50,208 bases of DNA from an uncultured Lachnospiraceae bacterium (GTDB taxonomy: Bacteria; Bacillota; Clostridia; Lachnospirales; Lachnospiraceae), in NCBI GenBank assembly GCA_947632555.1, contig CANRPU010000017.1, positions 1-50,208 on the forward strand, read 5' to 3'. Shown here piece after piece: positions 34,418 through 44,317 of this stretch. Both the position numbers and the translations under genes were made by a program. The first letter of the stretch is position 1. Every line of letters starts with the position of its first letter. Below the pieces are notes generated by a model that saw only the letters and a program-made list of their open reading frames with translations, did no database searches and was not told the origin of the DNA.

Positions 34418-37400
34418 GTGACAGGTAATGAGATTAGAGAGGCCATGATATCGGCCAGAGAAGAATATATCAATATCATCAAATCTGAATTGCTAGGCCC
34501 CGGTTCTGAATTTTCCGTTCCAGACGCGGAGCATGAAATTATCTCTACTTCACCGACGAGCAGGTATTCTTTAGGTATCCTGTTTCCGCAAGGCAACCTT
34601 GTCAATCAGGATAACGACGAGACCGTACCTGTTGAAGAAAACAGCAACAGTGAAGAGACAGTTGATAAAATTATCATTGATAAGTCAATAGCAGACGAAC
34701 CTATCCATGCTCCCAAAGTTCATTCATACTCTACGGACGAAACTGCTGATGAAAATTTGGACGAGGAAATCGGCATGTCCACACAGTATATGCCTTCATC
34801 TATGGGAATTACTTTTCTTGTACGTGGAAACTGTGATATTGTTCATGGTAAGTTGAATTTTGCTACATATAGAAATGCTCTTGTTTCGGATTGCGTGATT
34901 CCGTACTGTCCGGAGGGAGATCTAGACGCTTATATGCTCCCTTCGGAGTTGGTGCATCTGGTTGATTATGATGCCACTACGAAGACTCTGAAGTTGAAAC
35001 GTGCTGTCAAAATCAAGGAAGTGCATGAAATATTTGAGAGGGATACTATACCCGAAAACGAAGCATTCCTTTTGAAACAAATTATGTACCGATTTGTGGA
35101 CTACTGCAGCACAGGGTATGTAAGGGAACCACATGAGGTGGCTGACTTTGCACTGAGTTTTTCTGATGGCGATTATATCGACAATGAATTTACGCAAAAT
35201 CTGGAAGGAACCAAAGCCAAAATTGTTGCTCTAAGACGCAAAATCAGAGACGATATTTGGTCTGTGACGGTGATGCTTGTCAATGCTCTGGAGGAATCTC
35301 CGGTTAAAGCAAATCGCTGCATTTTCCAAGCTAAAATAGAAATTGGTACCCACAACAACAACTTTACTTTTGTTGAAAGTAATGCCAATGCGGACATTGA
35401 AAACATGGACGCTGAGGAACAATCTCTAGATCTGCTTTATCGACATAAAAAGACGTATGGAACGGGGCTTGGAACTTCTGTTGATTGGAATATTAACGGC
35501 AACGGAGAGGGAACTATTTGGAATGATTTTTTACCAACAACGGAAATTCCGTCCATGAATTTTGCACTACCTGAGAACGATAAGATAAAAGACGAAGAAC
35601 TTTCTATGAAGTATCTGTCTGATTTGGATCAGTCGATTAAAGAGCAAAAACTTGAATCTATGAAGAATTTGGTTGATCTTTATAAGAAATGGGTGGACGA
35701 TCTGGAACAGACAGTGGCAACATTGACCTCAAGATACCAATCGGCTGCACATAAAAATATTGCTGAATGCAAGCGTGCCTACGAACGGATGTATGCGGGT
35801 ATTAACACTTTGCGTAACAATGAAAACGCCTATCGCGCTTTCCTACTTGCCAACAGAGCCATGTTTATACAGCGTATTCATATTGCTAAACAATCGGAAA
35901 TGGCAACTGTGAATGCAGATCGATATCCCGGTGACGAGGATATATCCGCATGGCTGAAAAATCTGGATTATTATGAGGAAAATGATAGCAATTGCAAATG
36001 GCGTCCTTTTCAGATAGCTTTTCTTTTAATGGATATCAACTCCGTTACGAGTGACAGCTCTGCCGAACGCAGTATTGTGGATTTAATATGGTTTCCAACC
36101 GGTGGCGGAAAAACGGAGGCGTATCTTGGTTTAACAGCATTTACGATTTTCTATCGCAAGTTGGCACATCCTGCAGAGTCTGCCGGAACGACAGTCATTA
36201 TGCGTTATACATTAAGGCTCTTGGCTACGCAGCAATTTACGAGAGCTTCAACCCTGATTTGTGCCTGCGAATATATTCGCCAGGACTCGAATCAGCGACG
36301 CCCCAAATACCCTACATATCAGCTAGGGAAAGAGCCGATTACTATTGGTTTGTGGATTGGAGGTACACACATTCCAAATAAAAACGATGATGCTTATTTT
36401 CACCTAAGTAAATTGCTAAATGTCAGCAATCATTATTATGTCCGAAATGAAAAGGAACGTCACAACAAATTTCAAGTGTTGAAATGTCCTTGGTGTGGCA
36501 CAAAAATGGTAAAGGACGACCAAGACAATCGTCTGGTTGGCGAATGGGGATACGGCATCAGAGAAAAGCGAGGAAAGCATTTTTACATGTTCTGTCCTCA
36601 CGAGGATTGCAATTTTACCGATCAGTTACCAATCCAAATTATTGACGAGGAACTTTACATTACTCCGCCTACTCTTTTGTTTGGGACTGTTGATAAATTT
36701 GCCATGCTACCTTGGGACGGGAGAATTGGTTCATTCTTTGGATTCAACAGTAAAGACCGGGCTCCAGAGCTAATTATCCAAGATGAGTTGCACTTGATTT
36801 CCGGAGCCTTGGGGACGATTGTCGGATTGTTTGAAACTTCTATCGACTATCTGTGTGGGCAAAAGGGTGTTTATCCTAAAATTATCGCGTCAACGGCCAC
36901 AATTAGACGGGCCAAGGAACAGTGTTCTGTACTGTATAACCGTGAGATTGTGCAATTTCCAGCACCTGGCTTAGATGCAGAAGATTCGTTTTTTGCCAAA
37001 GAAACGACAATAGACCACGCTAAAGGTGTGTATGGTCGAAAATATGTCGGTATCATGCCTTCTGGCAAAACCAAGGCCATGACCGAGATCAGGTTGATGG
37101 CTGCACTGCTACAAAAAGTGTTTACATATGATATCTCGGACGAAGTTAAGGACAAGATGTGGACGCTTACAGTGTATTTTAACAGCTTGAAGGATCTCGG
37201 AAAAGCCTCCACGCTTGTGGACGATGACATCAAGGACTTTATTATCCGCACTGCAAACAGAATGTTTACGGGAAGACGACTTATTGTGAGCGCTGATGAG
37301 CTTACCAGTCGCGTATCCACAACCGAATTGAACGAAACACTCGATAAATTGGAGAAAACCGAATACTCGACCGCCAATATTGCAGCTAAACGCTATGCTT

Positions 37401-38122
37401 CCAGTGTACTGCTCGCAACGAATATGATTTCTGTAGGAATCGATGTGGCACGTTTAAATGTCATGGTAATGGTCGGACAGCCAAAGCTGACCAGTGAATA
37501 CATTCAGGCATCCAGCCGTGTCGGGCGTTCCTATCCAGGTGTGGTTTTTATCCAGTACGATGCTACCAAAAACCGCGATCGCTCTTATTATGAGAGGTTC
37601 CGTTCATACCATGAGTCTGTTTATCGCTTTGTTGAGCCGACCGGAGCCACACCATTCTCTAGACCCGCGCGGGAAAGGGCTTTGCATTCAGTGCTTACGG
37701 CCATGTTGCGTCAAAAGGCGGGTTTAAGAGAAGATAAAGATGCCATTAATTTTGACAAAGAGCATCTTGCCGATATCATTACCGAAATAGAAAAATTTAT
37801 TGTGGAACGCGTGAATGGAATCAATATTCGTTCTGGTAAAGAAAAAGTATCGGATGAATTGGATGATATCCGCTCTGAGATGGAAGAGTTCTTTGATACA
37901 TGGCAAAAGTATGTTGATGAATGTAACAAAGAAGGCAATGCCAAGACATTCTGCTTTGGCCGTCGTTATATGGTAACACCGCCATTTGAAGGTGGAAGAC
38001 GGTTGCTTCGTCAGTATAACTCTCAGGGAAAAGATGACGCCTTGGACACCCTGACTTCCATGCGTAATGTGGATGTTTCGGTTCAAGGAAATATAGTGAT
38101 TTGGGGGGATGATAATGTCTGA
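34418..38122 (+). CDS. drmA: DISARM helicase DrmA
   Basis: This 1234-residue SF2-type helicase is a core DISARM component that acts with DrmB on invading DNA. Walker A FPTGGGKTEAYLG is near residues 559-571. A Cys-rich insertion follows (CPWCGTKM ... CPHEDC, about 690-735). Motif II is IIQDELHLISG (about 787), motif III is ASTATIRRA, motif V is LLATNMISVGIDVARL and motif VI is QASSRVGRSYPG (about 1030). The N-terminal 550 residues are a large family-specific region. It starts at GTG 34418 after gcggaggtg, and its end overlaps the DrmB start. Composition is more AT-rich than the flanking core genes, consistent with transfer. Confidence 0.9.
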   Translation: MTGNEIREAMISAREEYINIIKSELLGPGSEFSVPDAEHEIISTSPTSRYSLGILFPQGNLVNQDNDETVPVEENSNSEETVDKIIIDKSIADEPIHAPKVHSYSTDETADENLDEEIGMSTQYMPSSMGITFLVRGNCDIVHGKLNFATYRNALVSDCVIPYCPEGDLDAYMLPSELVHLVDYDATTKTLKLKRAVKIKEVHEIFERDTIPENEAFLLKQIMYRFVDYCSTGYVREPHEVADFALSFSDGDYIDNEFTQNLEGTKAKIVALRRKIRDDIWSVTVMLVNALEESPVKANRCIFQAKIEIGTHNNNFTFVESNANADIENMDAEEQSLDLLYRHKKTYGTGLGTSVDWNINGNGEGTIWNDFLPTTEIPSMNFALPENDKIKDEELSMKYLSDLDQSIKEQKLESMKNLVDLYKKWVDDLEQTVATLTSRYQSAAHKNIAECKRAYERMYAGINTLRNNENAYRAFLLANRAMFIQRIHIAKQSEMATVNADRYPGDEDISAWLKNLDYYEENDSNCKWRPFQIAFLLMDINSVTSDSSAERSIVDLIWFPTGGGKTEAYLGLTAFTIFYRKLAHPAESAGTTVIMRYTLRLLATQQFTRASTLICACEYIRQDSNQRRPKYPTYQLGKEPITIGLWIGGTHIPNKNDDAYFHLSKLLNVSNHYYVRNEKERHNKFQVLKCPWCGTKMVKDDQDNRLVGEWGYGIREKRGKHFYMFCPHEDCNFTDQLPIQIIDEELYITPPTLLFGTVDKFAMLPWDGRIGSFFGFNSKDRAPELIIQDELHLISGALGTIVGLFETSIDYLCGQKGVYPKIIASTATIRRAKEQCSVLYNREIVQFPAPGLDAEDSFFAKETTIDHAKGVYGRKYVGIMPSGKTKAMTEIRLMAALLQKVFTYDISDEVKDKMWTLTVYFNSLKDLGKASTLVDDDIKDFIIRTANRMFTGRRLIVSADELTSRVSTTELNETLDKLEKTEYSTANIAAKRYASSVLLATNMISVGIDVARLNVMVMVGQPKLTSEYIQASSRVGRSYPGVVFIQYDATKNRDRSYYERFRSYHESVYRFVEPTGATPFSRPARERALHSVLTAMLRQKAGLREDKDAINFDKEHLADIITEIEKFIVERVNGINIRSGKEKVSDELDDIRSEMEEFFDTWQKYVDECNKEGNAKTFCFGRRYMVTPPFEGGRRLLRQYNSQGKDDALDTLTSMRNVDVSVQGNIVIWGDDNV

Positions 38123-39962
38123 ACAAATTAAATCAAAAATTGAATTGAATAAAGTAACTCATTCCGTTCGAGCAGCACAAGCTGTGTTGCAATATGGTGT
38201 AGGTGCCATGGTTGATTTCCCGGATCAGACATTGGTTACTGCTGCTCCCGAATACTGGAGCGGAATCTCTAAAATTTATGATGATCGTTTCGCCAAGGCC
38301 CTTGGTGTAGAATATTTTGCGTTGCCCTTGAGCATTTCCTATGCTCGTTTTCCAGAATGGTACTTTTGTCCCAAATGCAGAAAATTTCAACCTCTCAAAA
38401 AATGGATTGTAGACTACCGCAAATCCGCCAATAAGAAAATTGTTGAAAGTGATTCTTATATGACCAGTCATATGCAGTGTCCCAAATGTAAACAGGATCT
38501 GGTTGTTGCGCGTATTGTCACGGTTTGCCAGGACGGACACCTTAATGACTTTCCGTGGATTAAATGGGTTCATGCAAAATCCAAAAAATCTATATGCGCC
38601 CACCCAGAGTTACAGTTTAAAACCGGTGCGTCAGGTACAGAAGGATTGGAAGGCCTAAGCATTCGCTGCTCTTGTGGTGCATTCACTACTCTGAAAGGTG
38701 CTTTTGACAAGGATTGTTTTGAAGAGTTGGATCGTAAAACGGAGGGATTTAATTTTCTTTGCGATGGGAACCATCCTTTCCGTCACACAAAGGAAATATG
38801 TACATGTTATCCCAAAACGGTTCAGCGCGGTGCTTCTTCTGTATATTTTCCGGTTGTATACAGCTCTTTGGTTATTCCGCCGTATGCGGATAAGTTGAAT
38901 TCTAAGATTGAACAAAGTCGTGCTTTTGATGATTGCATGACGATTATCGCCGATGAGGATCCAGAAGATCGATCGGCCGTTATCCAAAAGCGACTTTCGA
39001 AGTGGTCGGAAAAGATTGCTTTGGAAATAGGATATGCTAAGAGCGATGTTGAAAGAATTCTCATACGAAAATGGCTTGAGCCGAATATTTCCGAGACCGA
39101 TGTTACCAGCCTTCAATATCGTGTGGAGGAGTATTTTGCGCTCTCCGGAGAAATCGGCGCACAGAGCGATTCTATGCTTGGAGATTTTTCACGGGAGGAG
39201 ATGGATATTGCGGACTATAATCTTCCGCACATTAAAGCAATCTCGCTCATAGATAAAGTGCGCGTTGTGAATGCCCTTATTGGCTTTTCTAGGATACAGC
39301 CTGCAATGAACGCCACCGATAATGGTTTTGTGAATGTTAAATCACCTGAAACAAACTGGTATCCGGCATACGAGATTCGTGGTGAAGGGATTTTTATCGA
39401 ATTCAAGAATGACGAGATTGATGCGTGGATTCGCAACAATCCACAGGTACAGGAACGAGTCGAATTAATAAACGCCAATTATGCAACATCATTTATTGGT
39501 AAAAATCACCCACGAACCATTACGCCAAAGTTTCTAATGCTCCATACTCTTTCTCATTTGCTTATTACTCAACTGAGCTTCGAGTGCGGATACAGCATTG
39601 CCTCGCTTTCGGAGCGCCTGTATTGCTCAGAGGAGATGGACGGAAAAGAAATGGCCGGTATTTTCATTTACACGGCGAGCGGTGATTCAGAGGGAACTCT
39701 TGGGGGCCTGGTTAGACAAGGTCGTGCCGATGCCTTCCCACGCATACTCAAAAAAGCTATTGCGAGTGCAAAGGTATGTTCCAACGACCCCGTTTGCATT
39801 ATGAGCCGCGGACAAGGGCGTGACTCCCTAAATTTGGCAGCGTGTCATGCGTGTGGCTTGTTACCAGAAACCTGCTGCGAAGAAAGAAATACCTTTTTGG
39901 ATCGCGGCATGATTGTCGGAACATATGAGAATCCTGATATTGGATTTTGGAAAGACATTTAA
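38115..39962 (+). CDS. drmB: DISARM protein DrmB (DUF1998)
   Basis: This 615-residue protein carries the DUF1998 region typical of DrmB. Two early CxxC pairs are CPKCRKFQP (about 88-96) and CPKCKQDL. A third Cys group (SIRCSCGAF) follows. The conserved block LHTLSHLLITQLSFECGYSIASLSERLYCS (about 477-506) contains the DUF1998 histidines. The final cysteines sit in ACHACGLLPETCCEERN. DrmB associates with DrmA in known DISARM systems, where the pair loads onto DNA ends. I start at 38115 because a G-run ends seven bases upstream. ATG 38109 in the same frame has no spacing. No drmC follows: the next gene is on the other strand. Confidence 0.9.
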   Translation: MSEQIKSKIELNKVTHSVRAAQAVLQYGVGAMVDFPDQTLVTAAPEYWSGISKIYDDRFAKALGVEYFALPLSISYARFPEWYFCPKCRKFQPLKKWIVDYRKSANKKIVESDSYMTSHMQCPKCKQDLVVARIVTVCQDGHLNDFPWIKWVHAKSKKSICAHPELQFKTGASGTEGLEGLSIRCSCGAFTTLKGAFDKDCFEELDRKTEGFNFLCDGNHPFRHTKEICTCYPKTVQRGASSVYFPVVYSSLVIPPYADKLNSKIEQSRAFDDCMTIIADEDPEDRSAVIQKRLSKWSEKIALEIGYAKSDVERILIRKWLEPNISETDVTSLQYRVEEYFALSGEIGAQSDSMLGDFSREEMDIADYNLPHIKAISLIDKVRVVNALIGFSRIQPAMNATDNGFVNVKSPETNWYPAYEIRGEGIFIEFKNDEIDAWIRNNPQVQERVELINANYATSFIGKNHPRTITPKFLMLHTLSHLLITQLSFECGYSIASLSERLYCSEEMDGKEMAGIFIYTASGDSEGTLGGLVRQGRADAFPRILKKAIASAKVCSNDPVCIMSRGQGRDSLNLAACHACGLLPETCCEERNTFLDRGMIVGTYENPDIGFWKDI

Positions 39963-40088
39963 ACAAGAGGAATTTTTGCATTATAGCATAGTAAAAAGGC
40001 AAATTACAAGAAAATCTTTTCATTTACAAAAGCTATATGGATATAAAAACTAAAATGAGATAAGGTGTCTGGCATGGATTGAAAAATA

Positions 40089-40547
40089 CTATATCATCAA
40101 ATCCCTTTTTCTCTTCGGATTACTATGGTTCTTTTTCATGATCTTCAGATATTCAAACACATCTTTCCTTGCCGCATCATCCAGTACATAGAAATAGGCG
40201 ATCAACTGGTCGACTATCGGCAGCTCAGTGTAGTCAAATTTCTTAATGATCTTTAAGGTGCGGTCGGAGAAGTAAGCCTTCTTTTCCATGTTGATCATCA
40301 GCCGCTCTTTATCGGAGGGAAGTTTTGGCAGTGTTTCCATGTCCTCGTAGGGATTGTCCTTGCAGATGGAATTGATAGGAATGTCGAGGATATTGGAAAT
40401 ACGCAGTGCCGTGTCAAAGCGAATGGCGGCGTCACGCTGGATGATAGAGTAAAGCGTGGTCGGTGCAATGCCTGTCTTTCTTGCCAATTCTTTTACGGTC
40501 ATGCCCTTCTCGTCCAACAGATTTTTCAGATTTTTTCCATATCCCAT
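40089..40547 (-). CDS. XRE-family regulator of mobile element
   Basis: This 152-residue protein has an N-terminal helix-turn-helix (KNLLDEKGMTVKELARKTGIAPTTLYSIIQRDAAIRFDTALRISNILDIPINSI, residues 7-60). A helical C-terminal half (FDYTELPIVDQLIAYFYVLDDAARKDVFEYLKIM) may dimerise. I chose the start at 40547 (MGYGKNL) because gaaaggac lies just upstream and the longer frame to 40646 covers the promoter region. It is divergent from the mobC-like gene, and the 277-base region between holds an oriT-like hairpin pair. It probably represses mobilization or excision genes (inference). Confidence 0.8.
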   Translation of the reverse strand: MGYGKNLKNLLDEKGMTVKELARKTGIAPTTLYSIIQRDAAIRFDTALRISNILDIPINSICKDNPYEDMETLPKLPSDKERLMINMEKKAYFSDRTLKIIKKFDYTELPIVDQLIAYFYVLDDAARKDVFEYLKIMKKNHSNPKRKRDLMI

Positions 40548-40703
40548 CTCAATACTGTCCTTTCTGGTTTTTTTTAGTATAACACAGACATCAAAGATAC
40601 GCAAGGCGTATAATTTATACAAAAACAATAAAAATAGTATTGACAATGCAAACGAAGAATATTATTATGAGAATATAAATACGAAATGCGTACAGCAAGC
40701 ACT

Positions 40704-40765
40704 GCCTGTGTCCGTACACAGGCATAAAAATCAAAGATTTTTATATATAGGGGAACGTGTCCCCT
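40704..40765. other. Candidate oriT: two hairpins upstream of mobC
   Basis: A gcctgtgt/acacaggc hairpin (40704-40723) and an aggggaa/tcccct hairpin (around 40749-40765), followed by taacccc, lie directly before the MobC-like gene. Mobilizable elements commonly place oriT with inverted repeats here. No nic sequence can be proved from the sequence alone. Confidence 0.4.
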
Positions 40766-40824
40766 AACCCCTAAATCGGCTACACGCAATTCGTATAGAG
40801 TTTGGGCGAAAGGAGGGCAGCCGT

Positions 40825-41169
40825 ATGGAGAAGAATCGTTCAAGAAAGCACAAATTTACCTTGTATCTCAGTGATGATGAAGACCGCATTTTGGACGTAA
40901 AATATAAGATGTCAAACATGCGCAGCAAATCTACTTTCCTGCGTCATATGATTGTCTATGGAGCGGTGTATGATGTTGACTATGCTTATTTGCGGGAATA
41001 CAACTATCTGCTTGGGAAGATCGGCGGGAACTTGAATCAGATTGCGAAACGGATCAACGAAACGAGAAGCGTTTATCAGACAGATATGGATGCAGTAAAA
41101 GCAGAGATGGACAAGCTCTGGAAAGTGCAGATTGCCATGCTGAAAAAGCAGCCTGTCATAGAACAGTAA
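40825..41169 (+). CDS. MobC-like relaxosome accessory protein
   Basis: This 114-residue basic protein resembles MobC. It opens with a ribbon-helix-helix-like segment (RKHKFTLYLSDDEDRILDVKYKMSNMRSKSTFLRHMIVYG) and ends with the conserved NLNQIAKRINETRSVY (about 72-87) and a C-terminal helix. MobC-type proteins bind oriT and help a relaxase nick. Here no relaxase gene follows, so it is probably a remnant or acts for a relaxase elsewhere. The ribosome binding site is gaaaggaggg. The start is clear. Confidence 0.8.
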   Translation: MEKNRSRKHKFTLYLSDDEDRILDVKYKMSNMRSKSTFLRHMIVYGAVYDVDYAYLREYNYLLGKIGGNLNQIAKRINETRSVYQTDMDAVKAEMDKLWKVQIAMLKKQPVIEQ

Positions 41170-41307
41170 ATGTAGTCTGCAAATTAAAATTCTATCATTT
41201 GAGAATTGGCAAATGTGACATGAAAAAATGCTACTGGCGGCAGCGGGCGGATCATGCCTTGAAGACACCGGAATTTTACAGCGATAGTGCAGGAGGGAGA
41301 TTATTAT

Positions 41308-41481
41308 GTGGAACAGAAGAGAAACACTTATTATACTGATCCGAAGGATAATGCTGCCTTTGAGCGCTGTATTGATGTGATGAGCAGACTGATCCTGAAA
41401 TACGGGCCGGATATGCTTGAAAAAATAGAGCAGGAAGAAATGCGGGACATACATTGCGCAGAGGCAGAACATGTGCTATGA
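41308..41481 (+). CDS. Small conserved element protein
   Basis: This 57-residue acidic protein from GTG 41308 (EQKRNTYYTDPKDNAAFERCIDVMSRLILKYGPDMLEKIEQEE) has a strong aggaggga site eight bases upstream. It has no signal or membrane segment. Similar short genes occur between mob and regulator genes in related elements, but I know no function. The 138 bases before it (41170-41307) hold only a weak 39-codon frame from 41220 and may mark where a relaxase gene was lost. Confidence 0.55.
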   Translation: MEQKRNTYYTDPKDNAAFERCIDVMSRLILKYGPDMLEKIEQEEMRDIHCAEAEHVL

Positions 41482-41514
41482 TACATATAACGCAATGCGT
41501 GGGGGACGACAGAT

Positions 41515-41709
41515 ATGGATATAGCAAAAAAGATAACGGAACTTCGTGAGGAGACAGGCGAGAACAGGAAGGAATTTTCGGCTCATACGGGGATACCTGT
41601 CCGTACTCTGGAGGACTGGGAGGCGGGCAGACGAACTCCGCCGGAATATATCCCACGGTTGATAGAGTATCAGATCAGATATGAGAAGCTGATAAAGAAA
41701 CGAGAATAG
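41515..41709 (+). CDS. Small helix-turn-helix protein
   Basis: This 64-residue protein is one helix-turn-helix: ITELREETGENRKEFSAHTGIPVRTLEDWEAGRRTPPEYIPRLIEY. The 'TLEDWEAGRRTPPEY-RLI-Y' ending is typical of antitoxin-like or excision regulators in Clostridia. The start is ATG 41515 after gtgggggacga. It precedes the KilA-N gene by 74 bases on the same strand. Confidence 0.7.
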   Translation: MDIAKKITELREETGENRKEFSAHTGIPVRTLEDWEAGRRTPPEYIPRLIEYQIRYEKLIKKRE

Positions 41710-41783
41710 GGTCAATTTCCTCGAATTCAAGGCAGTTAGATAGAAGTTGTCGGATGAGATAAGTTTAGAATGGGAGGCTGCAC

Positions 41784-42644
41784 ATGGCAAACGATATAAA
41801 GAAAGATGTGATTCATGCCAAAGGAATTGAAATCGGCATTTATACAACAGATTTTGAAAATGAATTTATTTCCCTGACCGACATAGCAAAATACCGCAAT
41901 GATGATGATCCACGGTTTGTTATCCAGAATTGGATGAGAAATCGGAATACGATTGAATTTCTTGCATTATGGGAAGAACTGCATAATCAAAATTTTAACC
42001 GTGTGCAATTCGACACGGTTAAAAATGAAGCCGGATTAAATCGCTTCATTATGACTCCGACTAAATGGATCCAGCAAATGAATGCCATCGGTATTGTAGT
42101 AAAATCGGGTCGGTACGGCGGTGGAACATATGCTCACACCGATATCGCAATGTCCTTTGCAACATGGATTTCTCCGGAATTTCAGCTATATATCATGAAG
42201 GATTATCGGCGATTAAAAACTGATGAGAACAGCCGCTTGTCCCTGAACTGGAATCTGAACCGTGAGATAGCCAAGCTGAATTACCGCATCCATACGGATG
42301 CAATCAAAGATAACCTGATACCGCCAGAGCTTACGCCGGAGCAGATTGCATACAAATATGCGAATGAAGCAGACCTCTTAAATGTTGCATTGTTTGGCAG
42401 AACGGCGAAACAGTGGCGGGATGCTAATCCGGGCAGAAAAGGCAATATTCGGGATAATGCGGATCTCAATCAGCTGCTGGTACTCGCCAACATGGAAAGC
42501 TACAATGCGGTGTTGATCGGGCAGGGCAAAAAGATGTCGGAGCGCCTGGTATTGTTGCGAGAACTTGCGGTCAAGCAGATGGAAACTTTATCGTTAGTCA
42601 GCATGGATAGTCTGAAAAGGCTTCCGGGAGGTGATCCTGAGTGA
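41784..42644 (+). CDS. KilA-N domain protein
   Basis: This 286-residue protein has an N-terminal KilA-N DNA-binding domain at about residues 15-140: EFISLTDIAKYRNDDDPRFVIQNWMRNRNTIEFLALWEELHN, then WIQQMNAIGIVVKSGRYGGGTYAHTDIAMSFATWISPEFQLYIMKDYRRLK. The C-terminal region (about 150-280) is helical with NLNREIAKLNYRIHTDAIKDNLIPP. KilA-N proteins occur in phages and mobile elements. Its stop overlaps the recombinase start by four bases, so the two are coupled and it may regulate recombination (inference). The ribosome binding site is gggaggctg. Confidence 0.88.
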   Translation: MANDIKKDVIHAKGIEIGIYTTDFENEFISLTDIAKYRNDDDPRFVIQNWMRNRNTIEFLALWEELHNQNFNRVQFDTVKNEAGLNRFIMTPTKWIQQMNAIGIVVKSGRYGGGTYAHTDIAMSFATWISPEFQLYIMKDYRRLKTDENSRLSLNWNLNREIAKLNYRIHTDAIKDNLIPPELTPEQIAYKYANEADLLNVALFGRTAKQWRDANPGRKGNIRDNADLNQLLVLANMESYNAVLIGQGKKMSERLVLLRELAVKQMETLSLVSMDSLKRLPGGDPE

Positions 42645-44317
42645 AAAGACAGAAGAAATGTTATCTTTACACCCGCGTATCTACGGCTATGCAGGTGGAT
42701 GGTTACAGTCTGGATGCCCAGAAAGATAAACTGCGAAAATATGCAGAATATCAGGATATGACCATTGTCTCTGAATTTTCTGATGCGGGATTTTCCGGAA
42801 AGAATATCAAGGGAAGACCTGAGTTTTTGCGAATGATGGAGAAAATAGAAAGCGGTAAGGATAATGTAGATTTTGTGCTTGTTTTTAAGTTATCACGCTT
42901 CGGCAGAAATGCTGCAGATGTGTTGAATTCTCTTCAGACTATGCAGGATTACGGCGTCAATCTGATCTGTGTGGAAGACGGAATCGATTCATCCAAGGAT
43001 GCCGGTAAGCTGATGATCTCTGTCCTGTCGGCGGTAGCGGAAATAGAACGTGAAAATATCCGTACACAGACGATGGCGGGAAGGGAGCAGAAAGCGAAAG
43101 AGGGGAAGTGGAACGGCGGTTTCGCACCCTACGGATATAAGCTTGAGAAAGGGCAGCTCCTGATTGCGGATGGCGAGGCAGAAATCATTCGGATCATTTA
43201 TGACCGCTACATTCATACCGGTGATGGGATTGGCGCTGTGGCGAAATATTTGAATCATAATGGCTATACCAAAAAACTGCGGCAGAACAACACGATCTCA
43301 GGGTTTTCGGAATCTTTTGTGAAAGCGGTATTGGATAATCCGGTCTATATGGGCAAGATCGCATATGGCAGACGGCGCACAGAGAAGAAAGCAGGCACCC
43401 GAAACGAGATGCACGTTGTAGAGCAGTCAGAGTATCCTATATATGAAGGCTGCCACGAAGCAATCATATCTGAATCGGACTGGCAGCTGGCCCAGCAAAA
43501 ACGAAAAATAAATGCGTATAAGCGGGAAAAGGTACATGATATCGATCATGCACATATCCTGTCGGGTATATTGAAGTGCCCTTGCTGCGGAAAAAGCCTG
43601 TATGGAAATATTGCAAAAGCGCATAGCAAGGACAGATATACAAGGTATTACTATTATTGCAAGAATACGCTGGGAGAAACCGGACATCAATGCTCTTTCC
43701 GTTTTAATATAGAGCAGAAAGAGATGAACCGCATAACGGCGGCGGTCATATCTGCTATGGTCAGGGATGAGCGTTTTAGAGATGCAATCAAAAAGAAGAT
43801 TGGTACAGCGGTAGATATTTCTGAAATGGAAGAACGGATCGAGGCGCTTCAGGAGCAGTTGAGGCAGGTGCAGGGAACAAAAACACGGTTGGAGCATCAG
43901 ATGGACAATCTTGCGGTTACGGATAGCTATTACGAACAAAAGATTGCCGATCTGCAGCGCAGGTATGATGAACAGTATCATAAAACGGAAATGATTGAAG
44001 CGCAGATAGAAGAATGGCACAGTCGTATGTTGAACATACAGCAGGAAAAAATATCAGCAGATAATATCTATCAGCTTCTGCTTGCCTTTGACAAGCTGTA
44101 TGATACTTTCAGTGAAGTCGAACAGCGTGACTTTATGAGAGCTTTTATTGAACGGATAGACATCTACCCTGAGAAGCCCAAAAATGGTTGCTGGATCAGG
44201 AATATCGTATTTAACTTCCCTATGCCAGTTCATGGAAGGGAGATGAAAACCCTGCCCTTGGAATCGCAGTCAACGGTAGAAACGGTGGCGCTGCTTGCCA
44301 AGGAAGGACCGGCTTAA
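42641..44317 (+). CDS. Large serine recombinase
   Basis: This is a 558-residue site-specific recombinase. The resolvase domain (residues 1-145) holds LYTRVSTAMQVDGYSLDAQKD with the catalytic serine at about residue 14, DAGFSGKNIKGRPEF, FVLVFKLSRFGRNAADVLN and AEIERENIR. The recombinase DNA-binding domain follows (PYGYKLEKGQ, AEIIRIIYDRYI). A zinc ribbon CPCCGKSLYGN (about 312) and later cysteines come next, then a coiled coil (about 385-460). Full length for the family. It starts as GTG in a four-base overlap with the KilA-N gene, after gggaggtgatcc. It is the rightmost gene of the element, as integrases often are. Confidence 0.93.
   Translation: MKRQKKCYLYTRVSTAMQVDGYSLDAQKDKLRKYAEYQDMTIVSEFSDAGFSGKNIKGRPEFLRMMEKIESGKDNVDFVLVFKLSRFGRNAADVLNSLQTMQDYGVNLICVEDGIDSSKDAGKLMISVLSAVAEIERENIRTQTMAGREQKAKEGKWNGGFAPYGYKLEKGQLLIADGEAEIIRIIYDRYIHTGDGIGAVAKYLNHNGYTKKLRQNNTISGFSESFVKAVLDNPVYMGKIAYGRRRTEKKAGTRNEMHVVEQSEYPIYEGCHEAIISESDWQLAQQKRKINAYKREKVHDIDHAHILSGILKCPCCGKSLYGNIAKAHSKDRYTRYYYYCKNTLGETGHQCSFRFNIEQKEMNRITAAVISAMVRDERFRDAIKKKIGTAVDISEMEERIEALQEQLRQVQGTKTRLEHQMDNLAVTDSYYEQKIADLQRRYDEQYHKTEMIEAQIEEWHSRMLNIQQEKISADNIYQLLLAFDKLYDTFSEVEQRDFMRAFIERIDIYPEKPKNGCWIRNIVFNFPMPVHGREMKTLPLESQSTVETVALLAKEGPA

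Noticed and set aside
41220..41339. 39-codon frame after mobC
   Set aside because: There is no ribosome binding site and it overlaps the next gene in another frame. It could be decayed sequence.
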